DNA of 41,302 nt. Source: Lachnospiraceae bacterium UBA7143. GTDB lineage: Bacteria; Bacillota; Clostridia; Lachnospirales; Lachnospiraceae. The notes below the pieces were generated by a model that was given only the letters and a program-made list of their open reading frames with translations, did no database searches and was not told the origin of the DNA. Positions 33,144 through 41,302 of this stretch are shown one piece after another; the stretch's first letter is position 1, and each line of letters opens with the position of its first letter. Position numbers and translations under genes: made by a program. The stretch lies in contig DKWV01000023.1 of the NCBI GenBank assembly GCA_002491905.1, positions 1 through 41,302 on the forward strand, written 5' to 3'.

Positions 33144-34361
33144 TTACACGCTTGCCCGCACGAGTTTGGGCTGGTAGCCGTGATCCTCAAGTGCTTTTAT
33201 GATCTGGTTTTTGTGCTCCGTGCCGTAGGCCTCCAGCGTAATCCGAAGCTCCACCGCCGCATTACGGTTGATGGAAACGAACTGGTTATGCTCCAGCTTG
33301 ATGACATTGCCACTCTGTTTCGCGATCACATCCGACACGCGCGAAAGCTCTCCCGGCTTGTCCGGCAGGAGCACCGACACAGTGAAAATCCTGTCGCGCA
33401 GAACCAAACCCTGCTGTACCACGGAGGACATGGTAATCACATCCATATTGCCGCCGCTTAAGATGGAGACTATCTTTTTGTTCTTCACATCCAGATGCTT
33501 TAGGGCCGCCACTGTGAGAAGCCCGGAATTTTCCACCACCATCTTATGGTTCTCCACCATATCCAGAAAAGCCACCACCAGCTCCTCATCCTCCACGGTG
33601 ATGATACCGTCCAGATTTTTGCTCACGTAGGGGAAAATCTTCTCCCCCGGCGTCTTCACCGCCGTACCGTCAGCAATGGTGTTGACCTGCGCCATAGTCT
33701 GTACTTTTCCCGCCTCGATGGACGCCTTCATGCAGGCCGCGCCCGCGGGCTCCACGCCGATCACTTTTATTTTCGGATTCAGCAGTTTCGCCAGCGTAGA
33801 TACACCGGTGGCAAGGCCGCCGCCGCCGATGGGCACCAGAATATAATCTACCAGTGGAAGCTCCTTTATGATCTCCATAGCGATGGTTCCCTGTCCCGTA
33901 GCCACATCCAGATCGTCAAAGGGATGCACAAAGGTATAGCCGTTCTTCTCCGCAAGTTCCAGCGCGTGGGCGCAGGCCTCGTCGTACACGTCCCCGTGCA
34001 GAATCACCTCCGCCCCGTAACTTTTGGTGCGGTTGACCTTAATCAGAGGGGTCGTGGTAGGCATCACGATCACCGCCTTCACCCCGTAGCATTTTGCCGC
34101 GTAGGCCACGCCCTGCGCATGATTCCCGGCGGAGGCCGTAATCAGTCCCTTCGACCTTTCCTCCTCTGTCAGTGTACTGATCTTATAGTAGGCGCCCCGC
34201 AGCTTATACGCGCCCGTAAGCTGCATGTTTTCCGGCTTCAGGTAAACCTTGTTCCCGGTCTGCGCGCTGAAATAATCGCTGTACACAAGCTTCGTCTCCG
34301 AAGCCACCTCTTTCACGATCTCATAGGCTTCTTCAAACTTATCCAACGTCAATTCACTCAT
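33144..34361 (-). CDS. ilvA: Threonine ammonia-lyase (threonine deaminase) with ACT domain
   Basis: 405 residues from the ATG at 34361 (GAGGAGG about ten bases upstream; GTG at 34367 possible). A PLP-dependent enzyme converting threonine to 2-oxobutanoate and ammonia, the entry to isoleucine or to fermentation. The PLP lysine is in GAYKLRGAYYK, with ITASAGNHAQGVA and the phosphate loop PIGGGGLATG following. The last 75 residues form one ACT-type regulatory domain (VLLPDKPGELSRVSDVIA). At about 400 residues with one ACT domain it resembles the catabolic TdcB/short IlvA group; biosynthetic forms carry two ACT domains. The preceding gene is ftsY (28 bases). Confidence 0.93.
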   Translation of the reverse strand: MSELTLDKFEEAYEIVKEVASETKLVYSDYFSAQTGNKVYLKPENMQLTGAYKLRGAYYKISTLTEEERSKGLITASAGNHAQGVAYAAKCYGVKAVIVMPTTTPLIKVNRTKSYGAEVILHGDVYDEACAHALELAEKNGYTFVHPFDDLDVATGQGTIAMEIIKELPLVDYILVPIGGGGLATGVSTLAKLLNPKIKVIGVEPAGAACMKASIEAGKVQTMAQVNTIADGTAVKTPGEKIFPYVSKNLDGIITVEDEELVVAFLDMVENHKMVVENSGLLTVAALKHLDVKNKKIVSILSGGNMDVITMSSVVQQGLVLRDRIFTVSVLLPDKPGELSRVSDVIAKQSGNVIKLEHNQFVSINRNAAVELRITLEAYGTEHKNQIIKALEDHGYQPKLVRASV

Positions 34362-34388
34362 TCCCACCGTGCCTCCTCACTGCTCCTC

Positions 34389-35342
34389 TTAATAGCCCTC
34401 TTCCTCTTCACCAGTCTGCACATCAAAAAGCGCATCCACGAACTGTTTCGCGTCAAACTTCTGCAGATCCTCTATGGATTCGCCCACACCGATATACTTT
34501 ACCGGCACCTGCAGTTCCGACTGGATCGCCACCGCGATGCCGCCCTTAGCCGTCCCGTCCAGCTTCGTCAGGATAATGCCAGTCAGATCTGCCACTTCAC
34601 CAAACTCCCTCGCCTGCTGCAGAGCGTTCTGCCCGGTCGTGCCGTCCAAAACCACCAGATTCTCCCTGTGGGCATCGGGGAACTCCCTGCCGATGATCCG
34701 GTCAATCTTCTTAAGCTCCTCCATCAGGTTTTTCTTGTTGTGGAGCCGCCCCGCCGTATCGCACAAAAGCACATCCGCGTTTCTGGCCTTCGCCGCATTC
34801 ACCGCATCGAAAATCACACTGGCCGGATCCGCGCCCTCCGTGCCGCCGATCATGTCCACTCCGGCCCGGTCAGCCCACTCTGAGAGCTGCTCGCCCGCTG
34901 CCGCGCGGAACGTATCCGCCGCTGCGATCAGCACCTTCCTGCCCTGCCCTTTGAGCTTTCCCGCAAGCTTTCCTACCGTGGTAGTCTTGCCGACGCCGTT
35001 GACGCCCATGACAAGCACGACCGACCGTTCATGCTCGAAATCGTAGGCGGTTTCCCCGACTTCCATCTGTTCCCTGATGTTGTTGATCAGGTATTCCCTG
35101 CAGGCCGCAGGCTCTTTGATATGGTTTTCCTTCACCTGTTCCCTCAGTTTTTCAAGGATTCTCTCTGTGGCGTTTACCCCGATATCGCCCATAATAAGAA
35201 TCTCTTCCAGCTCCTCATAAAAGTCGTCGTCAATACTGGAAAAGCCGCCAAACACCGAATCCATCCCGTGTACGATATTGTCCCTGGTCTTGGTAAGCCC
35301 CGCTTTCAGTCTGCCAAAGAAGCCTTTCTTTTCCTCTCCCAT
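34389..35342 (-). CDS. ftsY: SRP receptor FtsY
   Basis: 317 residues, full length without the long acidic A domain of E. coli. It has an N domain, then the GTPase G domain with VNGVGKTTTVGKLA, DTAGRLHNKKNLMEELKK and LTKLDGTAKGG. FtsY docks the Ffh-ribosome complex at the membrane. It follows smc by 14 bases, the usual Firmicutes order. Confidence 0.98.
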   Translation of the reverse strand: MGEEKKGFFGRLKAGLTKTRDNIVHGMDSVFGGFSSIDDDFYEELEEILIMGDIGVNATERILEKLREQVKENHIKEPAACREYLINNIREQMEVGETAYDFEHERSVVLVMGVNGVGKTTTVGKLAGKLKGQGRKVLIAAADTFRAAAGEQLSEWADRAGVDMIGGTEGADPASVIFDAVNAAKARNADVLLCDTAGRLHNKKNLMEELKKIDRIIGREFPDAHRENLVVLDGTTGQNALQQAREFGEVADLTGIILTKLDGTAKGGIAVAIQSELQVPVKYIGVGESIEDLQKFDAKQFVDALFDVQTGEEEEGY

Positions 35343-35356
35343 TCCAATTCCCCTAT

Positions 35357-38300
35357 CTAATCGTCTAACTCCTTGTCTATCAGGTTCACGCTCACCAGCG
35401 TGGAAACGCCCTTCTCCTGCATGGTGATACCGTAGAGCCGGTCCGCTTTCTCCATCGTGCCGCGCCTGTGCGTAATCACGATAAACTGCGTGTTTTTCGT
35501 CAGCTTGTGCAGATACCTGGCAAACCGCGTCACATTGTTCTCATCAAGAGCCGCCTCGATCTCGTCCAACAGACAGAACGGCGAGGGTTTCAGGTTCTGT
35601 ATCGCAAAGAGCAGGCAGATCGCCGTCAGGGATTTCTCCCCGCCGGACATCTGCATCATATTGACCAGTTTCTTTCCGGGCGGCTGCGCGATCACCAGAA
35701 TGCCAGCCTCCAGCACATCCTCGTCCTCAATCAGTTCAAGTGAGCCTTTGCCTCCTCCGAACAGCTCTTTAAACACCTTGTCAAACTCCCGGTTGATCTG
35801 GGCAAATTTTTCATTAAACTGCTTGCGCATGGAAGTGTCCAGCTCCTCGATAATACCGAGCAGCGTTTTCTCCGCCTCCACCAGATCGTCATGCTGCGTC
35901 TTTAAGAAGGTATAACGCTCCATCAGGTTCCGATAATCCTCGATGGCGTTTACATTCACATCTCCGAGTTTTCTGATCGCATCCTTCAGGCTGCCAATCT
36001 CCCGCTTCATGGCGGGCAGATCGGTCATCTCCTCATCCTTTAACCCTTCCGCATCGGAGAGGGTAATCTCGTACTCATCCCACATATAGTTGATCTGGGA
36101 CTCGATGGACTCCTCCATCCGCTCCTTCTGGGCATTTAAACGGTACACTTCCTTATCCAATGCCGTCATGCGCTGGGAAAGCTCTTCCCTGGTGCCAAAG
36201 AAGTTTTTCTGCTTTCCGGAAAGTTCCTCCTTTGTCTCCACATCCTCTTTCAGCTTGACTTCCGCCTCGGACTGCGCCGTATGCGACGCCTCAATTGTTC
36301 TCTCAATCTCGAGAATATTCTCCTTCTTGCGCTCCACTTCCTCTTTGCCGAGATGCAGTCCCTCCTTCACCTCGTCCAGCTCCGCAAGGAAACGTGCTCT
36401 CTCGCCGTCCACCCGCTCCAGATTCTGGCGCTTAAAGTCGGCGTTCTGGCGCATCTTTTCCACTTCCACATCCCACTCGCTCATCTGGGCTGCCTGCTCG
36501 GATTCCAGCGCACGCTTTTCCTCAAGCTGCACCTGAAATTCGGCGATCTGAGATTCCACACTCTTTTCCAGCGCTTCGGAATCAGCCAGCTCCTTTGCCG
36601 CCTCCTCCTTGCCCGCCCGTATCTCGCCGATCTGGGTCTCGATGTCCTTCTCCTCTGTCTGTAACTCGCCGAACCCCTCCGTTGTCTCGCTCTTCTTTTC
36701 CTCCGCCTGCATCACGCTCATTCTGGCGGTATTCTGCTCGATGAATTTGCGTTGGATCTGTCCTTTGATATCCTCGATCTCAAGACGCATTTTATTGCGG
36801 CTGCGCTTGGTCTCCTCGATCTCATTCAGGATCTGGTCAATCTCCTTCACGTACTGCTTTACTTTTTTCTCAAGCTCCTCCATCTCCCTGCGTCTGCCGA
36901 GCAGATTGGAATTGTTCTTAAAAGCGCCGCCGCTGATGGCGCCGCCGGGTACGAGAAGCTCGCCCTCCAGCGTAACCATACGGATGCCATAATCAAACTT
37001 TCTGGCAATCTTTACCGCATTGTCCACATTGTCAACCACCATGATGCGCCCCAGCATCGCCTTGGCCACATTCTTATATTTCTTTTCGATCTTTACAAGC
37101 GCATCCGCCATTCCCACCACGCCCGGCTCTTTCAAAGCCTCCGGGTTTTTAAATTCCTGGGGATGGGTAATGCTTGTAAGGGGCAGAAAGGTAGCGCGCC
37201 CCGCTCTGGCCTTTTTCAAAAAACCGATCATCCGCTTGGCGGTCTCCTCATCCTCCGTCACAATGTTCTGGATATTGCCGCCAAGAGCCGTCTCTATGGC
37301 CGTCTCATACTTTGCCTCCGCCTGAATGATATCCGCAACAACGCCTATAATGCCCTTCTCGGTCTCCTTTTTCTCCATGACAGCCTTGACACTGCCGCCA
37401 TATCCCTCGTAGCGCTCCGTCAGGTTGGAGAGAGCCTCCAGCTTAGACTTCTGCTGGTGATAGAGCACCTGGGTGTCCCGGAGCTTCTGATCCTTTCCGG
37501 CCAGCTCGTCCCGCACACCGGCAAGCCGCTCCTCCATAAGCTCCTGTTTCTCTGTCAGTTCCTTGATGGATGCGGTGATAGCCTCAAATTCCTCCTCCAG
37601 CTTTTTGATCGTCTCCGTCTGTTCCGCCTCGTCGGATTTGGCCCGCAGGAGTCGCGAATTTAACTCCGCCTTTCGGATATTCACCTGCTCCAGCATGGTA
37701 TCAAAACGCCCCAGTCTTGATTTGATGGTGGCCCGGTTATTCAGCGCCTCTATAATGGTATTCTTTCCGCTTTCGATATGATTATTTAAAGTTTCAATCT
37801 CGCTCTGGGTTTTCTCCAGAAGCTCCCTTGCCTGCGTCCGTTCCTCCTCTAAGGACGTCAGCTTTTCGTCAATCTCCCGTTTCTCCCCGAGAATCGTTTC
37901 CCGCTCTCTGTCCCTCTCCGCGAGCTGTTCACTGATGCTGTTAATGCGGTTCTGCAGATGCTCCTCATTGCCCTCTGCGGAGTGAATCTGTTCTTTTAAG
38001 ACATTGATCTCACCCTCCAGCTTGGAGCGCATCACGCCCGTGTCCGTGAGCGTAGCCCTGGCCGCCTCAATCTCCGCATCCAGCTGCTCGATACGGCTCT
38101 GGATCCGCTCATATTCCTCCTTGGTGGACTCATATTTTTCGGTGGTCTCCTGCAGGTCTCCGCCTGCAATGCGCAGCTTTTCGTCCACATCCTTAAGCTG
38201 CTCTGTGATCCGCACGTTTTCAAGCAGGAAGACATTGACGTCAAGGGTCTTAAGTTCCTCCTTCCTGCGAAGGTAAATCCTTGCTTTCTCCGCCTGCTTT

Positions 38301-38917
38301 TCCAAAGGTCCTGTCTGTTTCTCCAGCTCCGCCAGAATATCGTTTACGCGCAGTAAATTCTGTTTTTCCGCCTCCAGTTTTTTCTGCGCCGCATATTTTC
38401 TTCTCTTGAATTTCACAATACCGGCCGCCTCATCAAAAAGCTCCCTGCGCTCCTCCGGCTTGCCGCTCAAAATTTTATCAATCTGCCCCTGTCCAATGAT
38501 GGAGTAGCCCTCTTTACCGATACCGGTGTCGTAAAACAGTTCATTGACGTCCTTCAGACGGCAGGGCGTACCGTTTAACATGTATTCGCTCTCCCCGGAG
38601 CGGTAGAGCCGTCTTGATACGGTCACCTCATCAAAGTCAATGGGAAGCTGGTGATCCGAATTATCCAATGTAATCGCCACATAGGCGTAGCCCAGAGGCT
38701 TTCTCATCTCAGTCCCGGAAAAGATCACGTCCTGCATGGACACGCCGCGCAGCTGTTTGATCCGCTGCTCTCCCAGCACCCATCTGACCGCGTCGGCCAC
38801 ATTGCTCTTCCCTGAACCGTTAGGCCCCACAATACCAGTGATGCCATTATGAAACTTAAATACTATTTTATTTGCAAAGGATTTAAATCCGTGTACCTCT
38901 ATACTTTTTAAATACAT
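35357..38917 (-). CDS. smc: Chromosome partition protein Smc
   Basis: 1186 residues. The N-terminal head has Walker A (GPNGSGKSNVADAVRWVLGE). Two coiled-coil arms (about 170-500 and 670-1000) flank the hinge (GYGGSVKAVM and GVVADIIQAEAKYE to VPGGAISGGAF). The C-terminal head has the signature QMSGGEKSLTAICLLF and Walker B FCLLDEIEAALDE. Smc dimers with ScpAB organise and segregate the chromosome. It is flanked by rnc (30 bases upstream) and ftsY. Confidence 0.98.
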   Translation of the reverse strand: MYLKSIEVHGFKSFANKIVFKFHNGITGIVGPNGSGKSNVADAVRWVLGEQRIKQLRGVSMQDVIFSGTEMRKPLGYAYVAITLDNSDHQLPIDFDEVTVSRRLYRSGESEYMLNGTPCRLKDVNELFYDTGIGKEGYSIIGQGQIDKILSGKPEERRELFDEAAGIVKFKRRKYAAQKKLEAEKQNLLRVNDILAELEKQTGPLEKQAEKARIYLRRKEELKTLDVNVFLLENVRITEQLKDVDEKLRIAGGDLQETTEKYESTKEEYERIQSRIEQLDAEIEAARATLTDTGVMRSKLEGEINVLKEQIHSAEGNEEHLQNRINSISEQLAERDRERETILGEKREIDEKLTSLEEERTQARELLEKTQSEIETLNNHIESGKNTIIEALNNRATIKSRLGRFDTMLEQVNIRKAELNSRLLRAKSDEAEQTETIKKLEEEFEAITASIKELTEKQELMEERLAGVRDELAGKDQKLRDTQVLYHQQKSKLEALSNLTERYEGYGGSVKAVMEKKETEKGIIGVVADIIQAEAKYETAIETALGGNIQNIVTEDEETAKRMIGFLKKARAGRATFLPLTSITHPQEFKNPEALKEPGVVGMADALVKIEKKYKNVAKAMLGRIMVVDNVDNAVKIARKFDYGIRMVTLEGELLVPGGAISGGAFKNNSNLLGRRREMEELEKKVKQYVKEIDQILNEIEETKRSRNKMRLEIEDIKGQIQRKFIEQNTARMSVMQAEEKKSETTEGFGELQTEEKDIETQIGEIRAGKEEAAKELADSEALEKSVESQIAEFQVQLEEKRALESEQAAQMSEWDVEVEKMRQNADFKRQNLERVDGERARFLAELDEVKEGLHLGKEEVERKKENILEIERTIEASHTAQSEAEVKLKEDVETKEELSGKQKNFFGTREELSQRMTALDKEVYRLNAQKERMEESIESQINYMWDEYEITLSDAEGLKDEEMTDLPAMKREIGSLKDAIRKLGDVNVNAIEDYRNLMERYTFLKTQHDDLVEAEKTLLGIIEELDTSMRKQFNEKFAQINREFDKVFKELFGGGKGSLELIEDEDVLEAGILVIAQPPGKKLVNMMQMSGGEKSLTAICLLFAIQNLKPSPFCLLDEIEAALDENNVTRFARYLHKLTKNTQFIVITHRRGTMEKADRLYGITMQEKGVSTLVSVNLIDKELDD

Positions 38918-38947
38918 ATATACCTCTCGCCTGTACCTGAAACCGCA

Positions 38948-39637
38948 TCAGCCTTCTTTTCTCGCCAGAAGAGCCTGATATGCCGCCTGCTGCTGTGCTG
39001 CCTTCTTGGAATGGCCGACTCCCCGCCCCACCTTTTTCTCTCCTACATAGGCCTCCACCTCAAAAGTTTTATCGTGCTGCGGCCCTTCCTCTTTTACAAG
39101 CTCATAATGAAGCGCGCCCTCGTTTTCCTGTTGTACACGTTCCTGCAGAATCGTCTTGGCGTCGTAGAATAACTGTTTGTGTTCCAGGTCCGAAAGAATA
39201 AAGCGGCGGATAAAAGCAGATGCCTCCTCAAGCCCGCCATCCAGATAAATTGCGCCGATCACTGCCTCCATCACGTCTGAAACGATGGAATCCCGGCTCC
39301 TTCCCCCGGTAGTCTCCTCGCCCTTACCGAGCAGAATATACTGCTCCAGCGAAAAATCCCTTGCACAGAATGCAAGCGCCGGCTCACATACCATAGATGC
39401 CCGCATCTTCGTAAGCTCCCCCTCCGGGGTCTCCTCCCGTTCACGGAAAAGGAAATCGCTGCTCACAAGCTCCAGCACGGCATCCCCCAAAAACTCCAGC
39501 CGCTCATAATCCTCATATTTATTGATTCTCATCTCGTTGGCATAGGAGCTATGGGTCAGCGCCTGGCGCAAAAGCTTTTTATCCCGAAACCGATATGCAA
39601 TTTTCTCTTCTAATGCGCTAAACGCTTCGTCCGTCAT
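38948..39637 (-). CDS. rnc: Ribonuclease III
   Basis: 229 residues from the ATG at 39637; an ATG at 39649 is in frame. AGAGGAG is 13 bases before the first and only one before the second, so the start is uncertain. RNase III cuts double-stranded RNA, maturing rRNA and controlling mRNAs. The catalytic domain signature YERLEFLGDAVLELV and the second acidic motif DVMEAVIGAIYLDGG are present. The C-terminal double-strand RNA-binding domain ends GVGHSKKAAQQQAAYQALL. A long paired-hairpin repeat lies directly upstream in its leader region. Confidence 0.97.
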   Translation of the reverse strand: MTDEAFSALEEKIAYRFRDKKLLRQALTHSSYANEMRINKYEDYERLEFLGDAVLELVSSDFLFREREETPEGELTKMRASMVCEPALAFCARDFSLEQYILLGKGEETTGGRSRDSIVSDVMEAVIGAIYLDGGLEEASAFIRRFILSDLEHKQLFYDAKTILQERVQQENEGALHYELVKEEGPQHDKTFEVEAYVGEKKVGRGVGHSKKAAQQQAAYQALLARKEG

Positions 39638-39671
39638 GAAAATGACCATGCTCCTCTCTCATAATCCATAC

Positions 39672-39785
39672 GGAGAATGCCGCTTTTTAGGCATTCTCCA
39701 GCGTGAGACAGAAGTTGCAAAGCAACTCCTGGAACTTCTTCACGAAGCAGCCTTTGCTGCGAGTGATTAGAAGTTCTTCTCACGC
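39672..39785. repeat. Paired-hairpin intergenic repeat, copy 2 (rnc leader)
   Basis: Hairpin A: GGAGAATGCC (39672-39681) pairs perfectly with GGCATTCTCC (39690-39699). Hairpin B: outer stem GCGTGAGA (39701-39708) with TCTCACGC (39778-39785). It encloses GTTGC/GCAAC (39714-39726) and AACTTCT/AGAAGTT (39733-39739 with 39769-39775) around GCAG/CTGC. It has the same design, order and orientation as copy 1 at 15229-15324, with a different interior. Confidence 0.85.
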
Positions 39786-39789
39786 ATGG

Positions 39790-39816
39790 AAAAGCCCCTT
39801 CCTCATCAGAAAGGGC
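39790..39816 (-). terminator. Terminator-like hairpin after acpP
   Basis: Minus strand: GCCCTTTC pairs with GAAGGGGC (39809-39816 with 39794-39801, one G-T pair), followed by TTTT. It probably separates plsX-acpP from rnc-smc-ftsY at least partly. Confidence 0.65.
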
Positions 39817-39823
39817 CAACCGC

Positions 39824-40054
39824 TTACTCCCTGCTGCTCTTGATCAGTTCTACCGCCTCGCCCACTGTGGTGATGCGCTCCGCCTTCTCGGCCGGTATTT
39901 CAATCTGAAAGGCGTCCTCAATTCCCATAATAATCTGGTATACATCCAGAGAATCCGCCCCCAGATCCTCCAGGAAGGTGGTTTCCTCCGTGATCTCCTT
40001 GGGATCCACACTTAAAATCCCCGCTATCACTTCCCGTAATTTTTCCAGTTCCAT
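39824..40054 (-). CDS. acpP: Acyl carrier protein
   Basis: 76 residues from the ATG at 40054 (GGAGAGG upstream; the frame extends to a TTG at 40081 without better support). The phosphopantetheine-bearing Ser is in LGADSLDVYQ. ACP carries growing acyl chains in fatty-acid synthesis and supplies acyl-ACP to PlsX. It lies 63 bases after plsX and ends at a terminator-like hairpin. Confidence 0.97.
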   Translation of the reverse strand: MELEKLREVIAGILSVDPKEITEETTFLEDLGADSLDVYQIIMGIEDAFQIEIPAEKAERITTVGEAVELIKSSRE

Positions 40055-40117
40055 AGCCAAACAAACCTCTCCGCTTTCCAAAGCGTCTTCCGCTGCCGGT
40101 ATCTTCCCGTTTCCGCT

Positions 40118-41137
40118 CTATCCGTCATTCTCCTGCCCCGTAACGCGCTCTCTGATCTTTTCGCTGATCTGCTGCTCCGTAAAGGCAATGCACTGTAAAA
40201 TAGAGTTCTTAATCTCATTCGCCTTGGAGCTGCCGTGGGTTTTCACCACCAGCCCTTTAAGCCCCAGAAGCGGCGCGCCGCCGTACTGCTCCAGATCAAA
40301 AGCCTTCAGCGTCGTTTTCAGCGCAGGTTTCACCAGAAGCGCACCGATCTTGCTGCGCAGGGAAGTCATCATTCCCTCCTTCACTTTAGAGATCAGCGTC
40401 ATTCCCACGCCCTCATAGGTCTTCAGGATCACATTTCCCACAAAAGCCTCGCAGACGATGACATCCGCCGCTCCCGCAGGAATATCCCTGGCCTCCACAC
40501 TGCCGATAAAGTTAATGTCGGAACAGTTCTTAAGCAGGGGAAATGTTTCCTTCACCAGCGCGTTTCCCTTTTCCTCCTCGGCGCCGATATTCACGATGCC
40601 GACCTTAGGGTTCTTCACTCCCATCACATATTCCATATAGATCGAGCCCATCTTCGCAAACTGCACCAGATGGGACGGTCTGGCGTCCACATTCGCACCG
40701 CAGTCAATCAGAAGAGAACATCCCGTTGCCGTGGGAATAAGCGGTGCCAGAGGCGGTCTCTCCACGCCCTTGATCCGGCCCACGATCACCTGGCCTCCCA
40801 CAAGGGTCGCGCCGGTGCTTCCCGCGGACACATAGGCGTCGCAGGTACCGTCCTTCACCAGATTAAGCGCCTTCACAAGCGAAGAATCCTTCTTCTTGCG
40901 GATCGCCATCACAGGAGGTTCAGCCGTCTCGATAATCTCGGAGGCATGTACCACCTCAATCTGCTCTTTCTGATATGTATAGGCGGCAAGCTCTCTTTCC
41001 AGAACATCCTGCTGTCCTACCAGATATACCTTGATCTTGCCGCTCTCGTTTACCGCCTCCACAGCGCCCTTTACAGTTTCCACCGGGGCGTTATCACCGC
41101 CCATAGCGTCCACGGCCACTTTAATCCATTCGCTCAT
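40118..41137 (-). CDS. plsX: Phosphate acyltransferase PlsX
   Basis: 339 residues, full length. PlsX turns acyl-ACP into acyl-phosphate, the substrate of PlsY (6405). The start VAVDAMGGDNAPVETV and MAIRKKKDSSLVKALNLVKDG, VSAGSTGATL, and CGANVDARPSHLVQFA are family hallmarks. ATG follows GGAGGGAGATC. A promoter at 41207-41235 serves plsX-acpP. Confidence 0.98.
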   Translation of the reverse strand: MSEWIKVAVDAMGGDNAPVETVKGAVEAVNESGKIKVYLVGQQDVLERELAAYTYQKEQIEVVHASEIIETAEPPVMAIRKKKDSSLVKALNLVKDGTCDAYVSAGSTGATLVGGQVIVGRIKGVERPPLAPLIPTATGCSLLIDCGANVDARPSHLVQFAKMGSIYMEYVMGVKNPKVGIVNIGAEEEKGNALVKETFPLLKNCSDINFIGSVEARDIPAGAADVIVCEAFVGNVILKTYEGVGMTLISKVKEGMMTSLRSKIGALLVKPALKTTLKAFDLEQYGGAPLLGLKGLVVKTHGSSKANEIKNSILQCIAFTEQQISEKIRERVTGQENDG

Positions 41138-41206
41138 ATGATCTCCCTCCGGAGCCAGACAAACACATAGTGTTTTCGAGGCTGACTCTGAAATGACTAC
41201 TCAATT

Positions 41207-41235
41207 ATCATACTAAATCCACCTACAAAAATCAA
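41207..41235 (-). promoter_or_regulatory. Promoter of plsX-acpP
   Basis: Minus strand TTGATT (41230-41235), 17-base spacer, TATGAT (41207-41212). The leader is about 65 bases. The -35 box is also the T-rich tail of the upstream terminator. Confidence 0.6.
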
Positions 41236-41262
41236 GGCTCTTCGGGATATCCCCGAAAAGCC
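41230..41262 (-). terminator. Terminator after rpmF
   Basis: GGCTCTTCGGG (41236-41246) pairs with CCCGAAAAGCC (41252-41262) with one mismatch. On the minus strand TTGATTTTTG follows. Confidence 0.6.
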
Positions 41263-41274
41263 CGTGCACACCAG

Positions 41275-41302
41275 TCAGTCAACTGCGATGATTTCTTTTT
41301 TG
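41275..41302 (-). CDS. rpmF: 50S ribosomal protein L32, last residues (cut by window edge)
   Basis: The final codons before a TGA stop read KKEIIAVD, the usual C-terminal end of clostridial L32. The partial preceding codon ends in C, as a Tyr codon would. rpmF-plsX is the standard Firmicutes order. Only eight residues are visible, so the call leans on context. Confidence 0.7.

Noticed and set aside
33546..34883. 445-codon open frame on the plus strand
   Set aside because: Antisense shadow of ilvA and ftsY, which are both strongly recognised; no ribosome site and His/Arg-rich content.
39634..39819. Small minus-strand open frame through the repeat before rnc
   Set aside because: It merely translates the hairpin element; no ribosome site and no recognisable protein.
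1..41302. Search for CRISPR arrays, tRNA or rRNA genes, insertion sequences and prophage genes
   Set aside because: No regularly spaced repeats, cloverleaf or rRNA-like sequence, transposase or phage structural genes were seen by eye; the two paired-hairpin elements are the only dispersed repeats noticed.

Overview
The window looks like a chromosomal segment of a Lachnospiraceae-type Clostridia (Firmicutes). This rests on gene order and protein similarity recalled from memory, not on a database search. It carries the conserved Gram-positive blocks rpmF-plsX-acpP-rnc-smc-ftsY and ylxM-ffh-rpsP-khpA-rimM-trmD-rplS-rbgA-rnhB-ylqG-ylqH. It also has strong AGGAGG-type ribosome sites, anaerobe-typical accessory genes and moderate GC. 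No tRNA, rRNA, CRISPR, transposase, prophage or replication origin was seen. Almost every base is genic, and no gene-free gap reaches 300 bases.

Layout, left to right. (1) 1-2268: the 5' part of an aldo/keto reductase gene (minus strand, cut by the window edge), then a sodium-dependent NSS transporter and a MerR regulator (plus strand). The promoters of the two units are interlocked and include a 19-bp-spacer MerR-type promoter over a palindrome. (2) 2303-5266: a BMP-type substrate-binding lipoprotein and a membrane chemoreceptor, in tandem without an ABC transporter. (3) 5324-8425: gpsA, plsY, der (phospholipid synthesis and ribosome assembly). (4) 8652-9845: a divergent PRPP synthetase with its own promoter and terminator. 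(5) 9971-13498: a two-component system whose kinase has a large extracellular region. (6) 13586-18542: pgeF, yraN, an FlhB-C-like protein, a FliK-like protein, rnhB and lepB. (7) 18539-24265: rbgA, a second lepB, rplS, trmD, rimM, khpA, rpsP, ffh, ylxM. (8) 24425-29322: a membrane-linked XRE regulator, then an ABC exporter (FtsX permease plus ATPase) with a histidine kinase lacking membrane segments and a response regulator. (9) 29442-30215: a soluble PocR-domain mini-chemoreceptor on the plus strand. (10) 30309-34361: a DUF1905/C39-like fusion, a membrane-anchored GH25 lysozyme, a YitT-family protein and threonine ammonia-lyase. (11) 34389-41302: ftsY, smc, rnc, acpP, plsX and the last codons of rpmF.

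Co-operation: FtsY, Ffh and the two signal peptidases form the secretion route. RimM, TrmD, L19, S16, RbgA, Der and KhpA serve ribosomes and RNA. PlsX, AcpP, PlsY and GpsA form the phosphatidic-acid pathway. Two chemoreceptor-like proteins suggest, but do not prove, a chemotactic organism.

The most unusual items are: a two-copy intergenic paired-hairpin element (about 15229-15324 and 39672-39785, the second just upstream of rnc); the FliK-like/FlhB-C-like pair embedded in a housekeeping operon; the PocR mini-receptor with altered tip residues; the DUF1905-C39 fusion; and direct-repeat operator candidates at the promoters linked to the two two-component systems.
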